Shown: positions 1 to 7,161 of the stretch, piece by piece
Layout of the letters: every line of letters starts with the position of its first letter
Numbering within the stretch: position 1 is the first letter of the stretch
NCBI RefSeq assembly: GCF_014201335.1
Contig: NZ_JACHEB010000004.1
Span: forward strand, 372,001 to 436,000
DNA: 64,000 bases
Direction of reading: 5' to 3'
Source of the DNA: Tunturiibacter gelidiferens
GTDB taxonomy: Bacteria; Acidobacteriota; Terriglobia; Terriglobales; Acidobacteriaceae
The notes under the pieces: model-generated
Seen by the model: the letters and a program-made list of their open reading frames with translations, nothing else
The model's database searches: none
What the model was told of the DNA's origin: nothing
Made by a program: the position numbers and the translations under genes

Positions 1-200
1 GCAGACAGGCTTCCCATGGAGCGGTAGAGGAAGAGTGCGAAGGCAAGGGCAGCGGCGACCCAGAGGATGGTGGCCGCAACGGAGGTGGATTGCGTTTTAG
101 AGGGGCCCTGATAGCGAACGTAGAGAAGCTCGACCCCAAGGAGGACGAGAATGAAGACGTGAAAGCCTATCCAATGGCTGATTGGGGTCGCAGCGAGCAT
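1..200 (-). CDS. TerC-family integral membrane protein, N-terminal part (cut by window edge)
   Basis: Reading the minus strand from an ATG at 200 gives an open frame running off the window start. The visible 66 residues begin with a tryptophan-containing amphipathic start and two hydrophobic segments (about residues 9-27 and 42-60) separated by a short basic stretch. The WIGFHVFILVLL pattern followed by a second helix with LWVAAALAFA resembles the start of TerC/Alx membrane proteins, linked to tellurite resistance and manganese export. AAAGGTG just before the ATG is a fair ribosome site. Only the N-terminus is visible, so the family call is tentative; it could be another polytopic membrane protein. 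Confidence 0.55.
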   Translation of the reverse strand, partial: MLAATPISHWIGFHVFILVLLGVELLYVRYQGPSKTQSTSVAATILWVAAALAFALFLYRSMGSLS

Positions 201-338
201 CACCTTTGGATGCTACAGTGCGGAGCGGCGAAATGTATGAAAGGGGCCCGGCGGAGCTGTTCAACAAGGGAGCCGTTGGGGAGGTTCGACAGGGTGTTGA
301 CTGTCGAAGCTTGCGGCTTCGCTAATTCAGGCAGCCAG

Positions 339-542
339 CTAGCGTGCGCCGGCGACCATTGAGTAGACCGTGTAAACGATAACTGCGAGCGCCATCCACA
401 TCAGGGAGGACAGGAACAGGCTGCGCGCAATATCGATCACATGGTGGTTCTCGAGGAAACCAGTTGCGTTGGTTGGGCGAACGGTGCGGTTGGTTAGATC
501 TCTGTAACGGTTATGTATGTCTGCGTACGATGGTGTCTGCAT
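339..542 (-). CDS. small single-helix membrane protein, hypothetical
   Basis: A 67-residue protein of unknown function. The first ~40 residues are polar (Asn/Arg/Thr/His), followed by one strongly hydrophobic helix (about residues 41-62, SLFLSSLMWMALAVIVYTVYS) and a tiny basic tail. AGGAGGGACC directly before the ATG is a strong Shine-Dalgarno sequence, which argues that this short frame is translated. The protein probably sits in the inner membrane with a cytoplasmic N-terminus. It is transcribed in the same direction as the TerC-like gene, about 140 bp away. No function is inferred. Confidence 0.6.
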   Translation of the reverse strand: MQTPSYADIHNRYRDLTNRTVRPTNATGFLENHHVIDIARSLFLSSLMWMALAVIVYTVYSMVAGAR

Positions 543-748
543 GGTCCCTCCTATCGGCCAAGACTAGGGGGAGCATTAGCTGGGTACTATCCCTCGAATG
601 CGGTAGTTTGTAACTCGTTTGGGTCACAATGGGGTCTGTTTTTGATGGGAATTGCTGGTTTTTCATCCGGTTTTTGATGACATGGTGGGCGGAATGGGAT
701 AGGATTTGGCGGTATTCGGGCCCTCTAAATCCAGGAATGGGAGCGTTT

Positions 749-1267
749 ATGAAGATAGCGAACTGTTTGATGGCGGTTGCGGTGGGTCTCGTTGGTACAC
801 AGTTGGCTGTGGCCCAGGCGGCAGCACCGGCGGGCTCTACGGGGATGTGCAAGGACGGAACCTACTCGACGGCTGCGAGCAAGCAGGGCGCCTGCCGGGG
901 TCACCAGGGCGTGAAGGAGTGGTATGCGGCCGCTCCGGCTGCGACTGCTGCTCCGGCTGCAGCGGCTAGTGCACCGGTGGCGGCTGCGAAGACTGCGCCC
1001 GCTGCGGCAACATCTGCTGCTTCGACGACCGCCACAAGCACGGCTGCGGCAGCGACTGGAAAGCAGTCACCGTCGCAGAAGGCAGCGGCCCTTCCACAGG
1101 CTGCCGGCGGTGGACCAGGCCTGGTGTGGGTGAATACGTCGAGCAATGTCTATCACTGCTATGGGTCGGACTACTACGGGAAGACCAAGGCTGGGTCGTA
1201 CATGTCTGAGGCGGATGCAAAGGCCAAGGGCGCTCATCCCGACCATGGGAAGGCCTGCAGTAAATAG
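749..1267 (+). CDS. secreted DUF3761-like protein with Ala-rich linker
   Basis: A 172-residue exported protein. The ATG at 749 is preferred over an upstream in-frame start at 629 because it opens directly onto a signal peptide (MKIANCLMAVAVG, with cleavage probable after AVAQA) and follows a purine-rich site. After the signal comes a cysteine-containing module with CKDGTYS and GACRGHQGVKEWY, which resembles DUF3761. An Ala/Thr/Pro low-complexity linker of about 70 residues follows. The C-terminal module (LVWVNTSSNVYHCYGSDYYGKTKAG) has two cysteines and a YMSEADAKAKG motif common in small exported proteins. The biological role is unknown. Paired cysteines suggest a disulphide-stabilised periplasmic protein. 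Confidence 0.75.
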   Translation: MKIANCLMAVAVGLVGTQLAVAQAAAPAGSTGMCKDGTYSTAASKQGACRGHQGVKEWYAAAPAATAAPAAAASAPVAAAKTAPAAATSAASTTATSTAAAATGKQSPSQKAAALPQAAGGGPGLVWVNTSSNVYHCYGSDYYGKTKAGSYMSEADAKAKGAHPDHGKACSK

Positions 1268-1316
1268 TTCATTTGATAGCTGGGTTTCTAGCGCCTCTGA
1301 CGCCGATGCTCCGGCC

Positions 1317-2357
1317 TCAGGGGCGCTGGTTGATTAAGCGGATCATCTCGAGGAAGATGTCGCCGGAGATCTGCAGGGAGTGGGCGCTGATCTTGTCGAG
1401 GGTGTCCTTGTCGGTGTGGTGGTAGCCGTCGGGCATGGCGTCGGTGGTGGGGCCGTAGTGGGCGTCGATCAGATCGAGGACGGGGACGCCGCGTGCGGCA
1501 AAGGGTAGGTGGTCATCTTCTTCGGCCTCGCGGTATTTGAAGATGGAGGCGGAGTGGCCGGTGTTTTTGGCGGCGACTTTGAGCAGGTCGAGCAGCCAGG
1601 GGGTGGAGTTCTCCACGTAGTCGATGTTGAGGTCCTTGTCGGCGATCATGTCGGCGACCAGGAGGGCTTTGATTTTGGTGAGGGTGCCGTCCTGAGACCA
1701 CTTGGCGGCGAGGTGGCGAGTGCCGTACAGCGAGTCGGAGTTGGACCAGGTTTTGACTGCCTCTTCGCCGTCGTCGAAGACGAGCCAGATGCAGTAGCCC
1801 TCGGGGGGATGGGCGCGGAGGATGGTGCCGATCTCGATGAGCAGGGCAGAGGTTGCGGCGCCGTCGTTGGCTCCGTAGAAGTTGATGTCGCGGAGGGGAT
1901 AGTTGGTCTCGTAGTGGCTGACGAGGACGATGATGCCGTCTTTTTTGCCGGGATATTTGACGATGTAGTTGGTCATCGTCTGGAGACCGGCGGGGGTGGT
2001 GGCGGTGAAGGTGTCGGCGACGAAGTTGCCTTTGGCGGCTTCAGGGGCGAAGTGCTGCTTGAGGAACTCTTCGGCTTTGGCGTGGCCGGGAGAGCCGTTG
2101 AAGCGCTTGGGGGCTACGTCGAGGAGCTGTTTTGTGAGGGTGTAGGCGGCCTGTCCACTGAACTGCGTGGTGGCGGTCTTCTGGGCATGAATGATTGGCG
2201 TCAGAAGTGCGAAAAGTACCGCTAATGCGAGGGACCGATGGCGCCTAGACGACGGTGGCATGAGACTGCGGGTTTTAGAGTCCATAGCCGGGGATAGGGG
2301 AGCCGGTTTTGTGGCGCAGCGGTGCTGTTGGGGGCGCAGATTCGGGGGAAGGATCAT
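1317..2357 (-). CDS. exported M28-family metallopeptidase (glutaminyl cyclase-like)
   Basis: The M28 fold is recognisable from the zinc-site motifs: SHYETNY in place of the usual HxD, then GANDGAATSALLIEI, the DDGEEA segment, and a late DLIDAHYGPTTDA plus YHHTDKDTLDKI. This layout is closest to the glutaminyl-peptide cyclotransferase branch of M28. A signal sequence follows basic residues (RRHRSLALAVLFALLTPIIHAQ). The ATG at 2357 overlaps the tatC stop as ATGA, implying translational coupling, but leaves an unusually long leader before the signal; starts at 2285 or 2261 would give a normal signal peptide. It is the third gene of a tatA-tatC-peptidase unit. Substrate unknown. Confidence 0.8.
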   Translation of the reverse strand: MILPPNLRPQQHRCATKPAPLSPAMDSKTRSLMPPSSRRHRSLALAVLFALLTPIIHAQKTATTQFSGQAAYTLTKQLLDVAPKRFNGSPGHAKAEEFLKQHFAPEAAKGNFVADTFTATTPAGLQTMTNYIVKYPGKKDGIIVLVSHYETNYPLRDINFYGANDGAATSALLIEIGTILRAHPPEGYCIWLVFDDGEEAVKTWSNSDSLYGTRHLAAKWSQDGTLTKIKALLVADMIADKDLNIDYVENSTPWLLDLLKVAAKNTGHSASIFKYREAEEDDHLPFAARGVPVLDLIDAHYGPTTDAMPDGYHHTDKDTLDKISAHSLQISGDIFLEMIRLINQRP

Positions 2358-3142
2358 GCGGCTTTATTGGCCTCTTTGGCTTTGCGGCGCGACGGGTGAA
2401 CGAAATATGCGACACCCACGCCTAGGAAGTAGAGCACGAGCATGGGACTGGCGAAGAGGATCATGCTGAAGGGATCGGGCAGCGGACAGATGATTGCCGA
2501 GATGATAAAGATTACGAGGATCGCGTAGCGGATGTGCTTGAGCAGGAATTTCGCGTCGACGATGCCGAAGAGGGAGAGAAAAAATATGAGGATCGGTAGT
2601 TCAAAACAGATGCCCAGGCCTAGGATTACGGCGAGGAAGAACTGGGTGTAGTCCTCGATGGTGAGGATGGGATTGAATTTTTTGCCGAAGTCGAGAACAA
2701 GGACTTTGATGGCCCCGGGAAGGACCCAGTGGTAGCCGAACCATGCTCCTGCGAGGAAGAGCCCAATGGTTGCAGCCATGAACGGGACAACGTAGCGCTT
2801 TTCGTTGGCGTACATTCCCGGCGAGATAAAGAGCCATAGCTGGTAGAGGATGAAGGGAGATGCGAGGATCGCGCCACCGAGCAGGGCGGTCTTGAGGTAG
2901 AGGTTGAGGCCGTCGGTGGGATGGGTGAAGTTGAGTGCGATATGGAGGTCGTCGAGGGGTTTCTGGACGAAGCCATAGAGACGCTCGTGAAAGGCATAGG
3001 CGACGGCAAATCCAATGAGCAGATAGACAGTGGCGTGGATGAGGCGCTTGCGGAGCTCGGTGAGGTGCTCCATCAGGCTCATGCCGGGAAGGTCGGCGCG
3101 GTCGCTGACGGCGCTGCGTACGCTGTCGACCAGATCAGCCAT
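2354..3142 (-). CDS. tatC: Sec-independent protein translocase TatC
   Basis: TatC is the signal-recognition core of the twin-arginine pathway, which exports folded proteins. The 262-residue length fits the family. The cytoplasmic N-terminus carries the conserved EHLTELRKRL motif (about residues 25-34), followed by six hydrophobic segments. The first-loop signature DGLNLYLKTALLG and the conserved acidic residue in CFELPILIFF are present. The C-terminus is basic. The start overlaps the end of the upstream tatA-type gene by 8 bp and the stop overlaps the following peptidase start by 4 bp, so the three genes form a tight minus-strand operon. Confidence 0.97.
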   Translation of the reverse strand: MADLVDSVRSAVSDRADLPGMSLMEHLTELRKRLIHATVYLLIGFAVAYAFHERLYGFVQKPLDDLHIALNFTHPTDGLNLYLKTALLGGAILASPFILYQLWLFISPGMYANEKRYVVPFMAATIGLFLAGAWFGYHWVLPGAIKVLVLDFGKKFNPILTIEDYTQFFLAVILGLGICFELPILIFFLSLFGIVDAKFLLKHIRYAILVIFIISAIICPLPDPFSMILFASPMLVLYFLGVGVAYFVHPSRRKAKEANKAA

Positions 3143-3671
3143 GGTGAGTGGCCTCGCTGACAGTTACTTCGCTGACTGATTCAGATTCGGCCGAGTGGGG
3201 GATGGCGTTGATTACGGGGGAGAGGGCCGAGTTACTGATGGGAAGACCGGTAGATGGGGGCATGAGATTGAGGTCGCCGGAGGTTGCGATGGGAAGAGGT
3301 GAGGGGGACGGAGGCGCAGTGTGCGGGTGGTCTTCCACCAGTTCCTGAGTGAGTTGGGCGATCCGTTCGGGGGTGACGTCTGATTCTGATGCGGAGTCTG
3401 TTGTGAGTGCTGGAGACGAGGTTGTGGTTTCTCCAGCGGAGATGGCAGGGGTGACGGGAGCGGCGGCCTCCATGGCGGCGATCTTCTTGCGTTGCTCTTC
3501 CTGGTCGGCGATGCGGAGTTCGTCTTCCATTTGCATGCGGAACTCGTTCGACGCGCGACGGAACTCGCCCATGAGTTTTCCGAGTTGGCGGGCGAGTTCG
3601 GGCAGCTTCTTCGGGCCGAAGAGAAGCAGGGCTATGAAGAAGATGACGGCGCTGTCTTGAAAGCTAGGCAT
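3135..3671 (-). CDS. tatA: twin-arginine translocase TatA/TatB-family subunit
   Basis: A 178-residue Tat pore or adaptor component. The N-terminal hydrophobic helix (about residues 7-18, SAVIFFIALLLFG) is followed by the hallmark FGPKKLPELARQLGK hinge and a long amphipathic, charged helix (MGEFRRASNEFRMQMEDELRIADQEEQRKK). The remaining ~100 residues are a Ser/Thr/Pro-rich, probably disordered tail. The long charged helix and length are more TatB-like while the hinge is TatA-like, so the paralogue is uncertain. It is the first gene of the tat operon, overlapping tatC by 8 bp. Confidence 0.9.
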   Translation of the reverse strand: MPSFQDSAVIFFIALLLFGPKKLPELARQLGKLMGEFRRASNEFRMQMEDELRIADQEEQRKKIAAMEAAAPVTPAISAGETTTSSPALTTDSASESDVTPERIAQLTQELVEDHPHTAPPSPSPLPIATSGDLNLMPPSTGLPISNSALSPVINAIPHSAESESVSEVTVSEATHHG

Positions 3672-3850
3672 AAGTCAGTCCCATGATACGGCTTACGCGT
3701 GGACGGAACAAATGGATGCAGAGCGTTGAGGCTGATAAAATCTCTGGTGTAGGGCAGCAGGATGTTTTGAAGAAAGACGCATCGTCCGAATAGGGATTGC
3801 GTCTAATTGTGAACGAGCGATCGAAATGGTCGCGAGTAGCGAAGTGGTAG
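3672..3850. other. intergenic region between divergent tat and nadA units
   Basis: This ~180-bp stretch separates the leftward tat operon from the nadA riboswitch. It should contain promoters for both directions. I see no convincing -35/-10 pair and no coding frame with a ribosome site. Confidence 0.5.
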
Positions 3851-3977
3851 GAGTTGCAACACCCCCGTGGGTTGGGTGGCGGCTTGAAGGAGCCGGCACA
3901 GTGAATTCACTGCAACTCAAGCAGTGCATGCTTTCAACATCCCCGTCTCGAAGGCGAAAGATGGTATTGGCTCAAGC
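3851..3977 (+). promoter_or_regulatory. NAD+-I riboswitch (nadA RNA), two tandem domains
   Basis: The leader shows two copies of the conserved core of the NAD+-I riboswitch, an Acidobacteria RNA class found upstream of nadA. Domain 1 spans 3851-3918. Its closing stem is GAGTTGC with GCAACTC. Inside are CAACACCCCCGT, GGGTTGGG, a GC-rich hairpin and a GCACAGTGAATTCAC segment, matching the family core (CAACA-CCCCGU-GGUUGGG, then a CAGCGAAU-like stretch). Domain 2 spans about 3930-3977, with a GCTT/AAGC stem, CAACATCCCCGT and a GAAGGCGAAAGATGG segment. The second domain ends ~40 nt before the nadA start. CCTT at 3991-3994 can pair with AAGG of the ribosome site at 4004-4007, a plausible translational switch. 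Known from the family: domain 1 binds the adenosine part of NAD+-type ligands. Inferred: repression of nadA when NAD+ is plentiful. Confidence 0.88.
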
Positions 3978-4016
3978 CTCTACCTGACGACCTTGTGAGA
4001 CTGAAGGCGGAGTACT

Positions 4017-5171
4017 TTGAACGGACTATTGGATATTGCACCGGCTGAGGCCGTGGCGGAGACTGTTGCAGATTCGTGTTCCTTAGATCACTACCTTGCG
4101 CAGCCGGACCATACGATGGATGCCCGGATCGCTGCGGCGCGAGAAAAGCTTGGCACCGATGTGGTTCTGCTGGGGCACCACTACCAGCGGGACGAGGTGA
4201 TTCGGTTTGCCGATTTTACCGGCGACAGCTACAAGCTTTCGAAGGTTGCCTCGGAGACTGATGCGAAGTACATGCTGTTTTGTGGCGTCCACTTTATGGC
4301 GGAGACAGCGGATGTGCTGGCGCGGCCGTGGCAGCAGGTGATTTTGCCGGATTTGAACGCGGGCTGCTCGATGGCCGATATGGCGGAGATCGGGCAGGTG
4401 GAAGATTGCTGGGACTCGTTGGAGGGTGTAGGGCTGACGGATGAAGCTGGCGGCGGTCTGATTCCTCTGACATATATGAACTCGGCTGCGGCGATCAAAG
4501 CTTTTTGCGGGGAGCGAGGCGGGTTGGTTTGCACTTCGTCGAACGCTCGCGGGGCGTTTGAGTGGGCGTTCGCGCGGGGCTCAAAGATTTTGTTTCTTCC
4601 TGACCAGCATCTTGGACGCAACACTGCGTTTGCGATGGGGATTTCGTTGAGCGAGATGGTCGTCTGGGATCCTTATCAGATCAACGGTGGGTTGAGCCCG
4701 GATCGGTTGAAGGCAGCGAAGGTGATTCTGTGGAAGGGACACTGTTCGGTGCATCAGCGGTTTCTGCCGGAGCATGTCGATCGCGTGCGCCGGGAGGAGC
4801 CGGGGATGCAGGTGATTGTGCATCCGGAGTGCCGTTGGGAGGTTTGCCAGAAGGCGAATGACGTGGGTTCGACGGAGCATATTATTCAGGCTATTGAGCG
4901 TGCTCCGGAGGGTTCCAGCTTCGCCGTCGGGACGGAGATTCATCTGGTCAACCGTTTGGCCAAGCGATTTGCCCCGTTGGGCAAGCGGGTAATTACGCTC
5001 GATGACTCTGGATGTTTGTGCACAACGATGTACCGGATTTCGCCGCAGCATCTGGCGTGGGCTTTGGAGAATCTTGTGGAGGGGAAGGTTGTGAATCGCA
5101 TCAAGGTGGACGATGATGTGAAGCAGTGGGCGCGGGTAGCGCTCGACAGGATGCTGGAGATCAGAGTTTGA
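4017..5171 (+). CDS. nadA: quinolinate synthase NadA
   Basis: NadA condenses iminoaspartate with dihydroxyacetone phosphate to quinolinate, the de novo entry to NAD. It is a cytoplasmic enzyme with one [4Fe-4S] cluster. The 384-residue protein shows GHHYQRDEV and DFTGDS near the N-terminus and the three expected cysteine regions: NAGCSMAD, VCTSSN and, near the C-terminus, DDSGCLCTTM. HPECRWEVC and the VGSTEHII motif are also present. The start is TTG at 4017, following AAGGCGGAG; no ATG fits better. A riboswitch lies directly upstream. The stop overlaps the next gene's TTG start, so the two are translationally coupled. nadB and nadC are not in this window. Confidence 0.96.
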   Translation: MNGLLDIAPAEAVAETVADSCSLDHYLAQPDHTMDARIAAAREKLGTDVVLLGHHYQRDEVIRFADFTGDSYKLSKVASETDAKYMLFCGVHFMAETADVLARPWQQVILPDLNAGCSMADMAEIGQVEDCWDSLEGVGLTDEAGGGLIPLTYMNSAAAIKAFCGERGGLVCTSSNARGAFEWAFARGSKILFLPDQHLGRNTAFAMGISLSEMVVWDPYQINGGLSPDRLKAAKVILWKGHCSVHQRFLPEHVDRVRREEPGMQVIVHPECRWEVCQKANDVGSTEHIIQAIERAPEGSSFAVGTEIHLVNRLAKRFAPLGKRVITLDDSGCLCTTMYRISPQHLAWALENLVEGKVVNRIKVDDDVKQWARVALDRMLEIRV

Positions 5172-5599
5172 ATAAGACGTTTACGTTGGGCGAGGCACAG
5201 ACGCTGTTGCCAGTAGTAGAGGCTCTGCTAAGGAAGGCACAGGAAGCACAGGTCCGGGCCGAGGAGCTCGAGTACGAGATGCAGCAGTTGAGTCACAGGA
5301 TTTTTCTGTCTGGCGGAATGCATGTGGATGTGAGTGTTGCTGCCCGGCGCCGGGCAGAGCACGATAAGGCTGTGCAGTCGAGCAGGGATACGCTGGCAGA
5401 GATCGATTCGATTGGGGTGCAGGTGAAGGATCTCGAGCAGGGGTTGCTGGACTTTCCCTATGTGATGGATGGGAAGACGGTGTTGCTTTGCTGGAAGCTG
5501 GGAGAACCGGCGATTACCCATTGGCATACGGAAGAAGAGGGGTTTGCCGGACGCAAGCCGCTCGATTCCAGATTCGGCAGGACGGAGCGGCTGAACTGA
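5168..5599 (+). CDS. DUF2203 family protein
   Basis: A 143-residue cytoplasmic protein of the DUF2203 family, whose function is not established. The family pattern is clear: an N-terminal FTLGEAQTLLPVVEALLRKAQ helix, a charged coiled-coil region, then GLLDFPYVMDGKTVLLCWKLGEP and HWHTEEEGFAGRKPL. The TTG at 5168 is chosen because the recognisable family start (NKTFTLGEA) begins there and it overlaps the nadA stop as TTGA; an ATG at 5126 lies inside nadA and would add unrelated residues. Co-translation with riboswitch-controlled nadA suggests, by inference only, a link to NAD metabolism or shared dosage. Confidence 0.85.
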   Translation: MNKTFTLGEAQTLLPVVEALLRKAQEAQVRAEELEYEMQQLSHRIFLSGGMHVDVSVAARRRAEHDKAVQSSRDTLAEIDSIGVQVKDLEQGLLDFPYVMDGKTVLLCWKLGEPAITHWHTEEEGFAGRKPLDSRFGRTERLN

Positions 5600-5733
5600 C
5601 ATTGGAAACCGATTGGGCACTTACCAATCGAATGATCGCAGTGTTGCCTTAGTGCCTGTTGGATTGATAAGAGAAAATAAGCCGCGCGAGGTATCCTTGT
5701 AGAAAGAAATTACATTGAGGTGATTGGCGGCAG

Positions 5734-6621
5734 ATGGCTTTTTCCAATGTCAAGAGAAGTTTTCGCATAGGTTCACTGCTGAGCAGTCTTAAGCTCATCC
5801 TGATCGCGTCGATTTTCTCGCGACCGAGATATAAGACCATTGCCTATGCGCTGCTGGGGCCTTTTATCCACAATGGCGAAATCTCAATTCGCTATAGATG
5901 CTACGGGCGGTTCTACAAGAGTTTTCTTCGAACTTCTGATTTGGAGGAAGATTACCTGAGTACGCGCGAGTTGTGTGTGATTGACAGTTATCATCTCGAC
6001 CACGACTTTAAACCGGACCTTGTGATCGATGGCGGCGGAAATATTGGACTATTTTCTTTACGTGCGGCGGCCACCTATCCTTCGGCGAAGATTGTTATCT
6101 GCGAACCATTGCCACGAAATATTGAGCAGATCCAGAGACACCTTGAGATGAACGGCGTCAAAGCGGAGATTTTGCCGAATTGTGTGGGCGGCACTCGCAG
6201 GACCATACCCTTTTATTGCCGAGGTGCGAATGTGAGCAGCTTCGACGGCACCGAACCCTACGAAAGAGTAATGGAGATTCCGGTCGTTCTGTTGTCCGAC
6301 GCGATCGGCTCGTCCGCTGCACAAAGGATTTTGATCAAACTCGATATTGAAGGCATGGAGATAGAAGCTTTGACGGCCTTCGTGCCGACAGAGAAGAGAG
6401 CGGTTTATGTGGTCGGGGAGCTGCACAACCTTCCTGTCAACGGTCCGCTGATGAAACAAATTTTTCACGATCATGGCTGGACCTTTGAACTGGTCGACGT
6501 CGACAAAGTTACATCGGGTTTTCGGGCGTGTTCTCCTTCTGCGGTTCCGTTATTGAGCTGGACTGCTCACGCGAAGTCCAATGCGGATATATCGCTGGAG
6601 AAAGCCAGCGTATCAGGCTGA
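5734..6621 (+). CDS. FkbM family SAM-dependent methyltransferase
   Basis: A 295-residue protein. The SAM-binding motif I is VIDGGGNIGLFSL (about residues 94-106), followed by an acidic residue in VICEPLPRN. The FkbM-specific late motif ILIKLDIEGMEIEAL (about residues 199-213) is clear. FkbM enzymes O-methylate sugars or polyketides, often in surface-polysaccharide gene sets. This copy stands alone, so its substrate cannot be assigned. A 7-bp hairpin (CGATTGG/CCAATCG, 5610-5630) upstream may end the nadA transcript. The N-terminal ~90 residues are basic and hydrophobic and lie outside the catalytic domain. Confidence 0.85.
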   Translation: MAFSNVKRSFRIGSLLSSLKLILIASIFSRPRYKTIAYALLGPFIHNGEISIRYRCYGRFYKSFLRTSDLEEDYLSTRELCVIDSYHLDHDFKPDLVIDGGGNIGLFSLRAAATYPSAKIVICEPLPRNIEQIQRHLEMNGVKAEILPNCVGGTRRTIPFYCRGANVSSFDGTEPYERVMEIPVVLLSDAIGSSAAQRILIKLDIEGMEIEALTAFVPTEKRAVYVVGELHNLPVNGPLMKQIFHDHGWTFELVDVDKVTSGFRACSPSAVPLLSWTAHAKSNADISLEKASVSG

Positions 6622-6686
6622 CGAAATCGTTCATTACCCGTCCATGACCCTGGAGACGACCATGACTGTGATAACTAGCTTTATTG

Positions 6687-6705
6687 AACGATAATCTTTA
6701 TTGTT
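6687..6705 (+). promoter_or_regulatory. Fur/PerR-type operator upstream of the perR remnant
   Basis: The 19-bp sequence aacgataatctttattgtt is a near-perfect inverted repeat (AACGATAA, 3-bp centre, TTATTGTT; 7 of 8 positions pair). Its size, A/T richness and position 12 bp before the perR start codon fit an autoregulatory box of the Fur superfamily. Binding is inferred. Confidence 0.55.
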
Positions 6706-6717
6706 TATACTGACCTC

Positions 6718-7038
6718 ATGTTGGTGAACAAGGCCAGACCGTCTCGTGAGGTTTGCCAGAGGAACGGCATTGCAGTGACGCACCAACGGCAGGTCTTGAA
6801 CGAAGTGATGAAGACGATGCATGGCCATCCGGGTCCGGAGGAGGTCGATGCACAGGTGAAGGATGAGGGTGCCGGCTATCTCGCTGGCTACCATTCACAA
6901 AAACATACATTTATTTGTGGAGAGCGGTGTCTTTCGCCAGGTGAGCATGCATCATGGTTCGCTGGGCGTGGAGATGAAGATGAATCGTATGAGCACATGG
7001 CGCGCTCAAAGAGTGGAGCAGTTACCGATATTCGATAA
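6718..7038 (+). pseudogene. perR: degenerate PerR/Fur-family peroxide regulator
   Basis: Frame 1 from 6718 encodes a typical Fur/PerR N-terminus (SREVCQRNGIAVTHQRQVLNEVMKTMHGHPGPEEV). At about 6860 the match moves to the next frame, which continues RVPAISLATIHKNIHLFVESGVFRQVSMHHGS. Near 6985 it returns to frame 1, where EHMARSKSGAVTDIR can be aligned with the usual HHMVCSKCGAVTDI and then stops at 7038. At least two compensating indels have therefore occurred, both cysteines of the first CxxC zinc motif are lost (Arg and Ser), and the final ~40 residues with the second CxxC are missing. No functional protein is expected. Its place beside the catalase gene is typical of a peroxide sensor. A sequencing error cannot explain the lost cysteines. 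Confidence 0.85.
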
Positions 7039-7112
7039 AAGAGCCTGGGTTGTGTAGAAGCACGGCAAACTGCCTGGGTGGATTCCTGGTGTAGCGGTAT
7101 TGGCATACGTGC

Positions 7113-7139
7113 GAAACGCCAACAGGCATAGGGCGTTTC
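7113..7139 (+). terminator. hairpin in the perR-katA gap (terminator or attenuator)
   Basis: GAAACGCC (7113-7120) and GGCGTTTC (7132-7139) form a perfect 8-bp stem with an 11-nt loop, followed by TTAAC. It ends only 22 bp before the katA ATG. It may end the perR transcript or lie in the katA leader and modulate it; no promoter could fit between it and katA. Confidence 0.5.
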
Positions 7140-7161
7140 TTAACAAATGTAGAGGTGATCT

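Noticed and set aside
1509-2225. 238-codon Gly/Val/Glu-rich frame opposite the M28 peptidase
   Set aside because: It is a codon-position shadow of the peptidase; no start context.
3693-3929. Small minus-strand frame in the tat-nadA gap
   Set aside because: It overlaps the nadA riboswitch, lacks a ribosome site and has no recognisable sequence.
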